64,000 nt of DNA from Bacteroidales bacterium. GTDB lineage: Bacteria > Bacteroidota > Bacteroidia > Bacteroidales > UBA932. Below the pieces are notes generated by a model. It was not told the DNA's origin, made no database searches, and worked only from the letters and a program-made list of their open reading frames with translations. This document shows positions 8,386-18,396 of the stretch, in pieces. The stretch spans positions 19,992 through 83,991 of the forward strand of contig JAFSBV010000021.1 of the NCBI GenBank assembly GCA_017437125.1. Direction: 5' to 3'. Numbering within the stretch: position 1 is the first letter of the stretch; every line of letters begins with the position of its first letter. The position numbers and the translations under genes were made by a program.

Positions 8386-9375
8386 ATGGATATCAGGTCA
8401 ATCAGGGAATATCTCGGTCATGACTGGACTGCGGTGCAGGAGCGTATAACATCGTCCCTGCATAGTGACATTGCGCTTCTTAATTCGACTAACAGCTCCA
8501 TCCTTTCCAATTCAGGAAAGCAGATGAGGCCGCTTCTGTCCCTTATCATGGCCCGTGCATGTTCCGGAAAGGGCGAGCCTGCGGCAGATGCGTCGATCCG
8601 TTATGCAGCGGCAGCGGAACTGCTTCACAATGCTACTCTTCTTCATGACGATGTCGCGGATGACAGTGACCAGCGCAGAGGAGTGCCTACGGTGATGTCC
8701 CTCATGGGACCGTCGGTTTCGGTTCTTGTAGGAGATTATTGGCTTGTCAAGGCCATGGAACTCATCCTGGGCCAGGCTGAGAGTGATCATAAGGTCATAA
8801 AGGTCTTCTCGAAGACCCTCAGCGATCTCGCGGAAGGTGAGATGCTTCAGCTCCAGAAGGCCCAAAGCGGCGATACGGATGAGAAGGATTACCTCAGGAT
8901 AATATATAACAAGACGGCTTCACTGTTCGAGGCGGCGTGCGTGTCAGCGGCAGTGTCTGTGTCTGCATCCGCGGAATATGAGCAGGCTGCCAGGGAATAT
9001 GCTGTTGCTCTCGGCCTGGCTTTCCAGATCAAGGATGACATTCTGGATTATTCCGGAACCGATTCTGTGGGAAAGCCGCTTGGAGTGGATGTGCTTGAGC
9101 AGAAGATAACCATTCCTCTGCTGGGAGCATTCCGCAATGCCGGTTCAGATGAAGAGGCTCGTGTACGTGACCTGATAAGGAAGATTGTCGATCATCCGGA
9201 ATACAGAGATGAAATAGTGTCTTTCGTGAAGTCTAACGGAGGACTTGAATATGCCGTAAGCCAGCTGGACAGATATGTTTCAGAGGCTGTAGGGGCTTTG
9301 GCGGTGCTTCCGGATTCGACAGAGAAGGAAATGCTTGTCGAACTTGCATATTTTACAGCAAGGAGGGTGTTCTGA
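8386..9375 (+). CDS. Trans-polyprenyl diphosphate synthase (isoprenoid chain elongation)
   Basis: This 329-residue enzyme condenses isopentenyl diphosphate with an allylic diphosphate, probably to make the long side chain of the quinone. Both aspartate-rich motifs are visible: LLHDDVADDSDQRRG with DDxxD (about residues 84-98) and FQIKDDILDYSG (about 210-221). The length is that of octaprenyl/heptaprenyl synthases rather than short-chain enzymes, but chain length cannot be read with certainty. It begins 5 bases after the LOG gene and its stop overlaps the next start by one base. Confidence 0.92.
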   Translation: MDIRSIREYLGHDWTAVQERITSSLHSDIALLNSTNSSILSNSGKQMRPLLSLIMARACSGKGEPAADASIRYAAAAELLHNATLLHDDVADDSDQRRGVPTVMSLMGPSVSVLVGDYWLVKAMELILGQAESDHKVIKVFSKTLSDLAEGEMLQLQKAQSGDTDEKDYLRIIYNKTASLFEAACVSAAVSVSASAEYEQAAREYAVALGLAFQIKDDILDYSGTDSVGKPLGVDVLEQKITIPLLGAFRNAGSDEEARVRDLIRKIVDHPEYRDEIVSFVKSNGGLEYAVSQLDRYVSEAVGALAVLPDSTEKEMLVELAYFTARRVF

Positions 9376-10430
9376 TGAGGTTTGCCGATATCATAGGAAA
9401 TGCAGAAGTTGCAAAGGCGCTGGTTTCAATGGCGGACAGCGGCAGGGTGGCTCATGCCATGCTCATGTATGAGAATGAAGGCTGCGGCGCCCTTGCGTTG
9501 GCACTGGCATATGTCCAGTATCTGAACTGCAGCAATCCTCATGACGGGGATTCCTGCGGCGAGTGTCCTTCATGCCGTCAGATGGCGAAGCTTATCCATC
9601 CTGACGTACATTATGTGTTTCCTGTAAACAAAGGTCCCAAGACCTCGGATGACAAGCCTACATCGGAATCATATATCAACTATTGGAGGGAGCTTGCTGT
9701 CTCCAATCCGTATTTCACCGAAGCTGACCTTCAGAAGGCGATCGGAATAGAGAGCAAGAACGGTCTGATTGCGGTGGCTGAAGCGAAGTCCATCATAAGC
9801 AAGCTGTCTCTGACTGCTGTTTCAGACGGTTACAAGGCTGTGGTGTTCTATCTTCCTGAAAGGATGAATCAGGAGACAGCGAACAGACTTCTCAAGATGG
9901 TGGAGGAACCGCCTGAAAAGACCCTGTTCATCTTTATCACCCATGCACCGGAAAAGGTGCTTCAGACAATTTTCTCCCGTTGCCAGAGCATCAGGGTGAT
10001 GCCTTTGACGAAGGAGGAGGCAGAAGAAGTCAGGATGCTTCGTCCTGCAGATGACCGTGAGGAATATGACCGTTTCATGGAAATATTTACGGATCTCATG
10101 AATGCGGTTCTTGCCCGTGACCTCATGGCGGCTCTCGAGTGCGGAGAGATGATTGCGGCCCTGGAGTCGCGTGAAAAGCAGAAAGCTTTTTGTAACTTTG
10201 CGGGCGGATGTATAAGAAAGATATTCATGATCCAGCAGAACATGCATCAGATTGCAGGTGTGGCTGAAGAGGAACAGGAGTTCTATTCTTCCGTTGCAGG
10301 ACGATGTGGCAAGGGATTCTGTGCGAGATCGGTTTCAAATATAGATAAGGTCGTGTCCATGATCGACAGGAATGTGAATTCCAAGATCCTGTTCTGTGAC
10401 CTTGTCAACCGTATGTTTTTAAGCGTATGA
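9375..10430 (+). CDS. holB: DNA polymerase III delta' subunit
   Basis: This is the clamp-loader stator subunit (351 residues). Features seen are the AAA+ fold start FADIIGNAEVAKAL, a Walker A position degraded to ENEGCGALALA (normal for delta', which does not hydrolyse ATP), a four-cysteine zinc site CSNPHDGDSCGECPSC (about 50-66), and the arginine-finger SRC motif in TIFSRCQSIR (about 196-205). It overlaps the prenyl synthase stop by one base and the PSP1 gene start by four, an order common in Bacteroidetes. Confidence 0.92.
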   Translation: MRFADIIGNAEVAKALVSMADSGRVAHAMLMYENEGCGALALALAYVQYLNCSNPHDGDSCGECPSCRQMAKLIHPDVHYVFPVNKGPKTSDDKPTSESYINYWRELAVSNPYFTEADLQKAIGIESKNGLIAVAEAKSIISKLSLTAVSDGYKAVVFYLPERMNQETANRLLKMVEEPPEKTLFIFITHAPEKVLQTIFSRCQSIRVMPLTKEEAEEVRMLRPADDREEYDRFMEIFTDLMNAVLARDLMAALECGEMIAALESREKQKAFCNFAGGCIRKIFMIQQNMHQIAGVAEEEQEFYSSVAGRCGKGFCARSVSNIDKVVSMIDRNVNSKILFCDLVNRMFLSV

Positions 10431-11755
10431 ACGAATCAAAGAGATACGATTGTTCAAGAGGCTGTACTGTAGAGCGTCTTGACAGTGGAGAGATTGACTG
10501 CAGCTACCGTCAGGGATGTTGCAAGCTTGAGGTTTACGACTGGCTTGCAGGTGTCAGTCAGGAGCAGTACAAGGACTATTTCGAAGTCCGTTTCAAGAAT
10601 ACAAGGAAGGCGATATACCGCAACGGATCAGGTCAGAGCATCAAGATAGGAGATCTGGTTATCGTTGAGGCAGCGAACGGTCATGACCTCGGCATTGTGA
10701 CTCTTGAAGGTCCGATCGTGGGCCGTCAGATGAAATGCAAGAGGATAAACCCTGAGACATTCGAGTTCAAGAGGATATACCGTAAGGCAAAGCTTTTTGA
10801 TATCGAAAGATGGCAGGAGGCCATTGCCCGTGAGCATGAGACGATGATACGTTCACGTCAGATAGCTGCCGAGCTCGGTCTTGAGATGAAGATCGGTGAT
10901 GTGGAGTTCCAGGGAGACGGAACAAAAGCGATATTCTATTACATAGCTGACGGACGTGTGGATTTCCGCCAGCTGATCAAGGTATTTGCCGAGGAGTTCC
11001 GCATAAGGATAGAAATGAAGCAGATCGGTGCACGTCAGGAGGCCGGACTTATCGGAGGACTTGGAGTCTGCGGACGTGAACTGTGCTGCTCGAACTATAT
11101 TTCAAGCTTCCAGTCCATCACGACTTCTGCTGCACGTTGTCAGGATCTTTCCCTCAACCCTCAGAAGCTTGCGGGACAGTGCGGAAAGCTCAAATGCTGT
11201 CTCAATTATGAGACGGCTGCATATATGGATGCCCAGTCACGTATTCCTAAGGTTCACAATCCTTTAGAGTTCGAGGACGGACTTGCATATCTCATGAAGA
11301 CGGATATCCTCCGTGAGATCATGTATTTCTCATATGATCCACAGTCTCTGGCCAATCTTTATCCTCTCTACGCGGAAGATGTATGGGATATAATAAGGAT
11401 GAACCGCAATGGCGAGAAGCCTGAGTCTCTCAAGAATGACTCGGAATCGGTTGCTCCTGAATTCGTTACAGCTGTCGGTGATGATGCCATCAACCGTTTT
11501 GACGAGGCGCGTAAGCGTAAGAGGAAGAAGAAGTCCCGCAGCGGCGGACAGAAGAATGCCGCACAGTCAGCAGAAGCAAAGCCGGCTGAACCTAAGACTT
11601 CAGAGCAGAAATCTTCTGCCGAATCCGGCAAGGATGGTCAGAAGCCGGAGCAGAAAAGAGAACACAAAGGCGGACACAAGGGCCCGAAAGGCGGAAACAG
11701 GAATGGAGGCAACCGTCGTAACGACCGTCCAAAGAAGGATGCACCTTCAGAATAA
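10427..11755 (+). CDS. PSP1 domain protein (RicT/YaaT-like)
   Basis: The 442-residue cytoplasmic protein has the PSP1 C-terminal domain in residues about 100-320. The region GVCGRELCCSNYISSF and the later CGKLKCCLNYE supply the conserved cysteine pairs that in Bacillus RicT bind an iron-sulfur cluster with RicA and RicF and influence RNase Y. An extra cysteine-rich N-terminus (CSRGCTVERL, YRQGCCKLEV) precedes it. Residues about 360-442 are a low-complexity Lys/Ser/Glu/Gly tail, likely disordered and RNA-binding. Function in Bacteroidetes is unproven. The gene overlaps holB by 4 bases. Confidence 0.88.
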   Translation: MNESKRYDCSRGCTVERLDSGEIDCSYRQGCCKLEVYDWLAGVSQEQYKDYFEVRFKNTRKAIYRNGSGQSIKIGDLVIVEAANGHDLGIVTLEGPIVGRQMKCKRINPETFEFKRIYRKAKLFDIERWQEAIAREHETMIRSRQIAAELGLEMKIGDVEFQGDGTKAIFYYIADGRVDFRQLIKVFAEEFRIRIEMKQIGARQEAGLIGGLGVCGRELCCSNYISSFQSITTSAARCQDLSLNPQKLAGQCGKLKCCLNYETAAYMDAQSRIPKVHNPLEFEDGLAYLMKTDILREIMYFSYDPQSLANLYPLYAEDVWDIIRMNRNGEKPESLKNDSESVAPEFVTAVGDDAINRFDEARKRKRKKKSRSGGQKNAAQSAEAKPAEPKTSEQKSSAESGKDGQKPEQKREHKGGHKGPKGGNRNGGNRRNDRPKKDAPSE

Positions 11756-11761
11756 CATTGC

Positions 11762-11785
11762 CATCCTGAGCGGAGCGAAGGATCT
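11762..11785. repeat. Dispersed palindromic repeat, CATCCTGAG...GAAGGATCT form
   Basis: This copy of the intergenic repeat family has CATCCTGAG and GAAGGATCT around a GCGGAGC core. It fills nearly half of the 47-base gap between the PSP1 gene and trmB. A near-identical copy is at 32463-32489. Confidence 0.75.
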
Positions 11786-11802
11786 TTATACATATATCAT
11801 AT

Positions 11803-12630
11803 ATGGGAAAAGACAAATTAAGAAAATTCAAGGAAAACGAGACATTCAGATGTCTGGTACAGCCGGCAACCTCTGAGGTTCTCGGCTGTGACCATCCTTT
11901 GAAGGGCAACTGGGGTCGCGATTTCTTCGGCAATGACAATCCGATAATCATTGAACTCGGATGCGGCAAAGGCGATTATACCGTTGACCTGGCCGAGCGT
12001 AATCCATCGTTCAACTATATAGGCATCGACATCAAGGGAGCACGCCTCTGGAAGGGTGCGAAATATGCGACAGAGCATGGCCTGAACAATGTCGGCTTCC
12101 TTCGCACGCGCATTGAATTCATCGAATCACTTTTTGCGTACGGTGAGGTTTCAGAGATATGGATAACATTTGCGGATCCTCAGATCGGACGGGAAAAGAA
12201 GCGCCTTACAGCACCGCTGTTCATGAACCGCTATCGTAATTTCCTGAAGCCGGGCGGAATCATACATCTCAAGACCGACAGCAGGTATCTCCATGAATAT
12301 TCCCTTGCCATGGCACAGCAGAACGGCCTGGATATCCTGGCAGCAGCAACGGACATATATGGTGAGGATCGTGAACGTCTTTATGAAAGCGGCCTTTCTT
12401 CATTATGCGGCCGTGATGCCGTCAATGCCCTTTTCGAGGTACAGACCTTTTATGAATCGCAGTACCTGGCACAGGGATTCCCGATCACATATCTTTCATT
12501 CCTTGCCGATCATGAGGGCGACTACATAAGCCCTGAATGGGACGAAGATCGTTGGAAGGATGAAGGCCATCATTTTGTTATTCCTTCCGGCCTTCCGGTC
12601 GCTTCAAAATTCTATCCCGGCGAGAAGTAA
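11803..12630 (+). CDS. trmB: tRNA (guanine-N7-)-methyltransferase
   Basis: This 275-residue enzyme makes m7G46 in tRNA using S-adenosylmethionine. The AdoMet loop IELGCGKGDY (about residues 49-58) and acidic strand YIGIDIKGARLWKGA (about 70-84) are intact. The family substrate motif appears as ITFADPQIGREKKRL (about 121-135), the Bacteroidetes form of PDPWPKKRH. Residues after about 220 form an extra C-terminal segment common in this phylum. It is separated from the PSP1 gene only by the 11762 repeat and is probably in the same transcript. Confidence 0.93.
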   Translation: MGKDKLRKFKENETFRCLVQPATSEVLGCDHPLKGNWGRDFFGNDNPIIIELGCGKGDYTVDLAERNPSFNYIGIDIKGARLWKGAKYATEHGLNNVGFLRTRIEFIESLFAYGEVSEIWITFADPQIGREKKRLTAPLFMNRYRNFLKPGGIIHLKTDSRYLHEYSLAMAQQNGLDILAAATDIYGEDRERLYESGLSSLCGRDAVNALFEVQTFYESQYLAQGFPITYLSFLADHEGDYISPEWDEDRWKDEGHHFVIPSGLPVASKFYPGEK

Positions 12631-12687
12631 ATGAATCGTCCGCAGGTGTTACTATCTGCCTGGTTTTCAGGAGGTTGTGCCCTATGG

Positions 12688-13719
12688 TCATACGTTGGCC
12701 CAGTGGATGCGGATGCCTTTGCGTTCCATGCCGCGGAACCATGTCATCTGGCGCTTGGCGAACTGATGGATGGCAGTGGCAAGCTGGGTGCGCATTTCTT
12801 CGAATGTGAGCTGGCCGACGAGGTATAGGGTCACGAATTTATATTCCAGACCGTAATATATCAGGTCTTCTGCAGAAATTGGCTTGTGATCAGGGGCCAA
12901 GGCAGGATGTGTCCCGTCGATAAGTCCTTTGATCTCTTCCACCATGCCTTCTTCCAGACGGGCATCCAGCCTGCGGTCAATACGTGCATTCCTTTCTTCG
13001 CGTGTCACGAGCGTACCTATATAATATGTGTTCTTCGGAAGGAAACTCGTGCGCTGAACCGGATGTGCGGCTTCGTATATCGCTATTTCCAATGCGCGGA
13101 TAAGGCGTTTGCGTGTGTCGTAGTCGGTGCTGTTATGCAGAGGCTTCAATGCTGCCAGCTGTGCTATGAGCTCTTCGTCGGATTTCTTTTCAAGCTCAGC
13201 ACGTAGCTCCGGATCCGGCGGAACTTCCGGGAGGGAATATCCGCATGTCGCAGCTTCGATATATAGACCTGATCCACCGCAAAGAATCGGAATACCTCCT
13301 CGGCCGACTATATCCTTGTATGCCTTCTCGAAGTCGCGCTGATATTCGAATATATTGTATTTGGTTCCGGTATCCACGATATCCATAAGATGGTATGGAA
13401 TCTCCTCATATTCAGAAAGATCCTTTCCGGTCCCGATGTCCATTCCACGATAGACCTGGCGTGAGTCGGCGGAAATTATTTCGGCGCCGGCCTTGCTGAT
13501 AGCAGAAGCCTCCCCAATAGATATCTGCTCCAATAGAGAGTTGATCTGGCGGGCGAGCCGGACTGCATAACGGGTCTTGCCCGAAGCGGTCGGACCAAGA
13601 ACGCATATGAGATCGATCTCTCCGGAGAGATATTTTTCGAGAATCTCCCTGACGTTGATTTCTTCCGCCTGAGGCAGCTCGGCCATCGGAGGTATCGGTG
13701 TGAACGGTTTCTTTGCCAT
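12688..13719 (-). CDS. miaA: tRNA dimethylallyltransferase
   Basis: The 343-residue enzyme adds the isopentenyl group to A37 of tRNAs reading UNN codons. The P-loop ICVLGPTASGKT is at about residues 38-49, the substrate-binding segment ISADSRQVYRGMDIGTGK at about 80-97, and HLMDIVD at about 108-114. The 37 residues before the P-loop are longer than the roughly 8-10 usual; a second in-frame ATG at 13684-13686 (M12) is the only alternative. The -7 box ends only 7 bases before ATG 13719, so either the mRNA is leaderless or M12 is the true start. It converges with trmB and diverges from the AccI-type gene. Confidence 0.94.
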   Translation of the reverse strand: MAKKPFTPIPPMAELPQAEEINVREILEKYLSGEIDLICVLGPTASGKTRYAVRLARQINSLLEQISIGEASAISKAGAEIISADSRQVYRGMDIGTGKDLSEYEEIPYHLMDIVDTGTKYNIFEYQRDFEKAYKDIVGRGGIPILCGGSGLYIEAATCGYSLPEVPPDPELRAELEKKSDEELIAQLAALKPLHNSTDYDTRKRLIRALEIAIYEAAHPVQRTSFLPKNTYYIGTLVTREERNARIDRRLDARLEEGMVEEIKGLIDGTHPALAPDHKPISAEDLIYYGLEYKFVTLYLVGQLTFEEMRTQLATAIHQFAKRQMTWFRGMERKGIRIHWANV

Positions 13720-13726
13720 AGTGGTG

Positions 13727-13734
13727 CAAAGATA
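13727..13734 (-). promoter_or_regulatory. -7 box of miaA
   Basis: TATCTTTG on the minus strand matches the Bacteroidetes -7 element exactly. Only 7 bases separate it from the first miaA ATG. No clear -33 element was found. Confidence 0.65.
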
Positions 13735-13757
13735 TTTAAAGAATCGGAATAATCTTT

Positions 13758-13765
13758 TAAATTTG
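13758..13765 (+). promoter_or_regulatory. -7 box of the AccI-type restriction operon
   Basis: TAAATTTG matches TAnnTTTG and lies 28 bases before the ATG at 13794. A weak -33 (TTTA at 13735-13738) is present at the right distance. It forms a back-to-back promoter pair with miaA. Confidence 0.6.
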
Positions 13766-13793
13766 CAGTATATTAACTTTTTATAGGTTTGAT

Positions 13794-14891
13794 ATGACTT
13801 ATTTTGAAGAAATCAAGGAACTTGTGAATAAGGTCCCACATACTTTGGCTGATTTCACACAGCCAAGAGATGTTGCTCGTATTCCAACTCAGGCAAGCTC
13901 CAATTTTATTACAAATAAAGAGCAGGGGGATTGGGCGGAGAATCTGCTGGCACGTGCGATAAATACGACTTCGAATTATTATGTTGCGGTCAAATATGGA
14001 AAGTCGGACGCTGTTGTAGCAGGTGAACCAGGTTTTGATGTTTTCTTCAAGGAATTTCAGGAAGAATTGGACGAGATCGGCAAACGGCCGGATCTGCTGA
14101 TATTCAGAAAAGAGGATTTTGATAAAGACTTAGGTATGGATATCAGTCATGTAGATCATACAAGGATTGATGAGTATGTCAGAAAGGCTGTAGCAGGCAT
14201 AGAAGTGAGGTCCAGTGCATTTCTGATTGACCATTACGAGGAAGCAATGCAGAATCGTGTTGCATGTTTTACTTCTAAAGCAATGGAGCTCAGAAATGAG
14301 ATTTTGGAAGAATATCACGAGGATCTCCAGCATCCTTCACGTGTGAAATATTGCCATCTTCTCGAAGGTATGACGGAAGAATCTCTGATCATTACAGATT
14401 TCAAGGTTCCCGGATGGAGGTCTTCTGAAAGATTGTTGTCTTTGAATGATAAACTCAAGGAACTTAAGGCTGCTATCAAGGAAATCCAGAAAAGAGACTA
14501 TCTGTCCATAACACCAAAGGTAGAGGATCTGAAGGTTGTATATAAGTGGATAGAGACATACAATGTGCCTCATTATTATTTTCAGGTCTTTTTTGACAAG
14601 GTATATGGAATATCCTTCAAAAGGATATTGGAGATAATATCGGATTCTGATAATGAGGGAATTGTTTTCTCTGTTGAGAGCGATTCAAAAAACCAGAATA
14701 AGGATACAATCAAGGTACGTTCAAAGTCAGGAATCGAAGTTGCATATAAAGTTGACGAACCTGATCATAGAAGCGTAAGAAAAGAGATGGAAAGGGGCCG
14801 TTTGCTTTTTTATGTGACGTTTGAAGGTGGTACGGCATACATTGACATAGATAAATTGAAGTCGGTTCTGGATTTAGAAGGAGAATTTTAG
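13794..14891 (+). CDS. AccI-family type II restriction endonuclease
   Basis: The 365-residue protein resembles the AccI restriction enzyme family in size (AccI is about 366) and in the catalytic region. RPDLLIF (about residues 98-104) followed by the long insert and [11 protein letters not shown] (about 140-150) gives a PD-ExK-like arrangement with R in place of the usual K, as is normal for this group. AccI cuts GTMKAC; this enzyme's site may be the same or a relative but is not shown by the sequence. The gene is visibly richer in A+T than miaA and smpB. Its stop overlaps the methylase start by one base. No controller protein gene is present. Confidence 0.82.
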   Translation: MTYFEEIKELVNKVPHTLADFTQPRDVARIPTQASSNFITNKEQGDWAENLLARAINTTSNYYVAVKYGKSDAVVAGEPGFDVFFKEFQEELDEIGKRPDLLIFRKEDFDKDLGMDISHVDHTRIDEYVRKAVAGIEVRSSAFLIDHYEEAMQNRVACFTSKAMELRNEILEEYHEDLQHPSRVKYCHLLEGMTEESLIITDFKVPGWRSSERLLSLNDKLKELKAAIKEIQKRDYLSITPKVEDLKVVYKWIETYNVPHYYFQVFFDKVYGISFKRILEIISDSDNEGIVFSVESDSKNQNKDTIKVRSKSGIEVAYKVDEPDHRSVRKEMERGRLLFYVTFEGGTAYIDIDKLKSVLDLEGEF

Positions 14892-16450
14892 TGCAGAGCA
14901 TGGGTTCCATAGAGTCGGATTATGTTCTTAGAACTCCGATAGAGCATCGCAAGCATTATGCTCAATTCTTTACCCCGGTCTCATTGGCGGATGTCATGAC
15001 TGATTGGTTGGTGAAGAAAGGGGATATAGTGTCAGTGCTGGAACCTGCTTTCGGACTGGGAGTATTTACCAGATGTCTTTTGGAAAAGAAGGATAATCTT
15101 GATATAAAAGGCTTTGATGTAGACGAAAAGATTTTTAATGAGAGCAGGAGAATATATGGATCGCAGGTAAATCTCTTGAATCAGGATTATATGCATAATG
15201 ACTGGAATAATAAATATGATGCCATTATCTGTAATCCACCTTATTTCAAGTTTCACAATTATGACAATAAAAAGATAATTGATGAGATCGAAGCTCGTCT
15301 TTCATGTAAACTGAATGGTTTTACCAATCTATATACATTGTTTTTGTTGAAGTCCATTCATCAGCTTAATCCAGGAGGAAGATGTGCATATATAGTACCT
15401 TCGGAGTTCCTGAATTCTGACTATGGAAGACTGGTGAAAAGACATTTGCTTAAGACAAGATCGCTACGTCATATTATTGTCTTTAGTTTTGAAGATAACC
15501 TTTTTGAAGATGCATTGACTACGTCTTGTCTTGTACTATGTGAAAACAGCGAGGACTGCGAAACAGTGCGTTTTACGTCTCTTCCTACACTGAATGGTAC
15601 GGGACTGATAAAGAAATGTCTGGACAATGATTTCCCTGATAATGTATTCAGCAGGGAATATGCCTTTTCTGATCTTGATCCTGATGTGAAATGGAAGAAT
15701 TATTATCAGGAATGCAATGTAAGTAAATATGGAAATCTGGTGCCGTTCTCTGTATATGCTAAAGTTATGAGGGGAATAGCAACGGGTGCGAATGATTTTT
15801 TCATATTCAATAAGTCCAAAGCAGAAGAACAGCATGTGGGTGAAGAATTTCTGCGTCCATGTGTTTGCAGGTGCGCAGATGTAAAGGGATCGGTTTTCAC
15901 CGAAGAAGACTATCAGAAACTGAAGGAAGCTGACAAGAATGTATATCTGTTGGATGCGGTTGGAGTGGAAGATGAAAATGTAAAAAGATATCTGAAAAGT
16001 GGAATTGCCGATGGGGTTGATAAAAAGTATCTGACTTCAAGTCGTAATCCATGGTATGCTCTTGAAAACCGATTACCTTCACCGATTTGGGTGACAGTCT
16101 TCAACAGAAAAGGATTGAGGTTTGTCAGAAATCAGGCAGGTGTCAGCAATCTTACTACATTTCATTGCGTATATCCTCAAAGAAGTCTTTATAATGATGT
16201 TTCTGATGATCTGTTGTTCGCCTATCTTCAGACCGATATAGCGAAGGAAATATTTGCAGATAACTGCAGAGAATATGGAAATGGATTGCAGAAATTTGAA
16301 CCGAATGATCTTAACAAAGGGATGATGATGGATATAGCATTACTTCCGGATCATGAAAAAAAGAAGATTGAGGCAATGGTCAGGGACTGTCCGGAATCAT
16401 TGCCTGTGAAAGAAATAGAAATTATATTATTAAAATATTTTCAGAATTAA
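14891..16450 (+). CDS. N6-adenine DNA methyltransferase of the AccI-type system
   Basis: This 519-residue protein is a gamma-class adenine methylase that would protect host DNA from the adjacent nuclease. In order: motif [14 protein letters not shown] (about residues 22-34), AdoMet motif [12 protein letters not shown] (about 50-60), catalytic motif [10 protein letters not shown] (about 112-119), then a long C-terminal target-recognition region. GTG 14891 is preferred over ATG 14900 because AAGGAG at 14878-14883 is 7 bases from the GTG. Length is close to M.AccI (about 540). The pair is flanked by conserved housekeeping genes with no integrase, so the insertion route is unknown. Confidence 0.86.
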   Translation: MQSMGSIESDYVLRTPIEHRKHYAQFFTPVSLADVMTDWLVKKGDIVSVLEPAFGLGVFTRCLLEKKDNLDIKGFDVDEKIFNESRRIYGSQVNLLNQDYMHNDWNNKYDAIICNPPYFKFHNYDNKKIIDEIEARLSCKLNGFTNLYTLFLLKSIHQLNPGGRCAYIVPSEFLNSDYGRLVKRHLLKTRSLRHIIVFSFEDNLFEDALTTSCLVLCENSEDCETVRFTSLPTLNGTGLIKKCLDNDFPDNVFSREYAFSDLDPDVKWKNYYQECNVSKYGNLVPFSVYAKVMRGIATGANDFFIFNKSKAEEQHVGEEFLRPCVCRCADVKGSVFTEEDYQKLKEADKNVYLLDAVGVEDENVKRYLKSGIADGVDKKYLTSSRNPWYALENRLPSPIWVTVFNRKGLRFVRNQAGVSNLTTFHCVYPQRSLYNDVSDDLLFAYLQTDIAKEIFADNCREYGNGLQKFEPNDLNKGMMMDIALLPDHEKKKIEAMVRDCPESLPVKEIEIILLKYFQN

Positions 16451-16454
16451 GATT

Positions 16455-16904
16455 ATGCCGAAAGCAAAAAGCAGTGTAGAGATAAAGAACAGGAGGGCTT
16501 CGTTTGATTATGAGTTCATAGAGACCTTCCAGGCGGGAATTGTGCTTACCGGCACAGAGATAAAATCCATCAGGGCCGGAAAGGCTTCACTGGTGGATAC
16601 ATTCTGTTATTTCAATGGTAACGAGCTGTATGTCAAGAATATGCATGTTGCCGAATACTGGTGGGGCAGCTGGGGAAAGCATGACCCGCGCCGCGACAGG
16701 AAACTCCTTCTTAACCGCAAGGAACTCAACAGACTCCAGAGAGCGGTCAAGGAAAAGGGATTGACTATTGTTGGAGTCAAGCTTTATATTGCTGAGAACG
16801 GCTATGCAAAGATATTGATTGCATTGGCCCGTGGTAAGAAGGAATATGACAAACGTGCTTCCATCAAGGAGAAGGACCTCCGCAGGGAGATGGAAAGGAT
16901 ATAG
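16455..16904 (+). CDS. smpB: SsrA-binding protein
   Basis: The 149-residue protein binds tmRNA and brings it to stalled ribosomes. Family landmarks are [20 protein letters not shown], the [16 protein letters not shown] strand (about residues 30-46), and the C-terminal tail [18 protein letters not shown] (about 124-141) that enters the decoding centre. Length is normal. It starts 4 bases after the methylase stop, so the methylase may be read through into smpB, although conserved gene order suggests smpB once followed other sequence. No tmRNA gene is adjacent. Confidence 0.95.
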   Translation: MPKAKSSVEIKNRRASFDYEFIETFQAGIVLTGTEIKSIRAGKASLVDTFCYFNGNELYVKNMHVAEYWWGSWGKHDPRRDRKLLLNRKELNRLQRAVKEKGLTIVGVKLYIAENGYAKILIALARGKKEYDKRASIKEKDLRREMERI

Positions 16905-16915
16905 CGCTTCAGCAG

Positions 16916-16992
16916 AAAACAACATACCCCGTCGGGCAAGCGGAGCATTTTCCTGAATCTCTGCGAAGCGGCCCGACGGGGTATGTTGTTTT
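16916..16992. terminator. 22-bp perfect inverted repeat between smpB and metK
   Basis: The arms at 16916-16937 and 16971-16992 are exact reverse complements, starting AAAACAACATACC and ending GGTATGTTGTTTT, with a 33-base spacer. A-tract before and T-tract after make it a bidirectional terminator for the convergent genes. The stem is much longer than usual for a terminator. Confidence 0.85.
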
Positions 16993-17001
16993 CCGGATGT
17001 G

Positions 17002-18321
17002 CTAGAGGTTGAATGCTTCCTTGATCATGTCAACCGAGTCAAGGAGTTCCCAGCCGAAGAACTGGACAAGTTCCTGAACATCCTTGCCGTCACGTCTGAC
17101 GGTCACAGTCGCCTTGTAAGGGTCGCGGCCTACATGTCCGTATGAAGCTGTAGGCTCATAGATAGGCTTCTTGAGGCCGAACTTTTCGATGATCTTTGCA
17201 GGACGGAGGTCGAAGAGCTCCTCTATCTTGAGGGCGATCTCTGCATCAGTGAGTCCGTTCGCTGCAGTTCCGTATGTATTCACGAATATGCTCAACGGAC
17301 GTGCTACTCCGATCGCATATGAAACCTGGACGAGCATCTCTCGCGCTACGCCTGCCGCTACCATGTTCTTTGCGATGTAACGTGATGCATAAGCTGCTGA
17401 CCTGTCAACCTTAGAAGGATCCTTTCCTGAGAATGCTCCGCCGCCGTGTGCTCCCTTTCCGCCATATGTGTCCACGATGATCTTGCGTCCGGTAAGGCCT
17501 GTGTCGCCGTGAGGACCACCGATCACGAACTTGCCTGTAGGGTTTACATGAAGGATGTAGTCATCCTTGAAGAGCGCTGCTGTTTCAGGCGCGAGTGTGT
17601 CGATGAGCATAGGGAGAAGAATGTTACGGACATCTTCGCGTATCTTTGCCTGCATTGCCTCGTCAACCCTCTTCTGACCGAACTGTGCACATCCGTCAGC
17701 ATAGCTCATGTTTCCGAGAGAAGCCGGTGTAAACTCGTCATGCTGTGTCGAAATCACAATTGTATGAACGCGTACAGGCTCATTTGTCTCACCGTCATAC
17801 TCGATGGTGAACTGTGACTTCGAATCCGGACGGAGATATGGCATGAGCTCAGGCTTCTGCTTGCGGATCTTCGCGAGCATGAGAAGGGCCTGATGCGAGA
17901 GAGCAAGAGGGAGAGGCATATATTCCTCAGTGTCGCGGCATGCATATCCGAACATCATACCCTGGTCGCCTGCACCCTGTGCATCCGCATCTTCGCCTAC
18001 CACACCACGGTTGATATCAACGCTCTGCTCATGAAGGGCAGAAAGGATTCCGCATGAATTGCCGTCGAACATGTACTCGGCCTTGTTATAGCCGATCTTG
18101 TTGATGACGCGGCGCACTGTCTTCGGTATATCCACATATGCATCCTCTGAGCGGACTTCGCCGCCCACTACCACGAGACCGGTGCTGCAGAATGTCTCGC
18201 AAGCAACCTTCGCCTCAGGATCCTGACGGAGAAATTCGTCAAGAATTGCATCGGAAATCTGGTCCGAAACCTTGTCTGGGTGTCCTTCTGACACCGATTC
18301 AGATGTAAATAAATAGTTCAT
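17002..18321 (-). CDS. metK: S-adenosylmethionine synthetase
   Basis: The enzyme (439 residues) makes AdoMet from methionine and ATP. The start is set at ATG 18321 ([18 protein letters not shown]); a longer frame to 18465 would translate the riboswitch leader and is rejected. Signatures seen are [18 protein letters not shown] (about residues 8-25), the [12 protein letters not shown] hexapeptide region (about 116-127), and [19 protein letters not shown] (about 292-310). Length fits the Bacteroidetes form, which is longer than the 384 of E. coli. Expression is evidently fed back by its product through the SAM-II element at 18485-18535. Confidence 0.97.
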   Translation of the reverse strand: MNYLFTSESVSEGHPDKVSDQISDAILDEFLRQDPEAKVACETFCSTGLVVVGGEVRSEDAYVDIPKTVRRVINKIGYNKAEYMFDGNSCGILSALHEQSVDINRGVVGEDADAQGAGDQGMMFGYACRDTEEYMPLPLALSHQALLMLAKIRKQKPELMPYLRPDSKSQFTIEYDGETNEPVRVHTIVISTQHDEFTPASLGNMSYADGCAQFGQKRVDEAMQAKIREDVRNILLPMLIDTLAPETAALFKDDYILHVNPTGKFVIGGPHGDTGLTGRKIIVDTYGGKGAHGGGAFSGKDPSKVDRSAAYASRYIAKNMVAAGVAREMLVQVSYAIGVARPLSIFVNTYGTAANGLTDAEIALKIEELFDLRPAKIIEKFGLKKPIYEPTASYGHVGRDPYKATVTVRRDGKDVQELVQFFGWELLDSVDMIKEAFNL

Positions 18322-18396
18322 ATCTTTAATATTATCTTTTATTTCAATATTGTTATTGTCATATCTTCTCCGAAAGGCGTGCTGACGCCCAGGCAT

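Noticed and set aside
12631-12828. Plus-strand frame directly after trmB
   Set aside because: It overlaps the 3' end of miaA on the other strand and matches nothing; the trmB stop only happens to be followed by ATG.
16916-16992. Possible tmRNA next to smpB
   Set aside because: The element is only 77 bases with a simple stem. There is no tRNA-like end or tag-coding frame.
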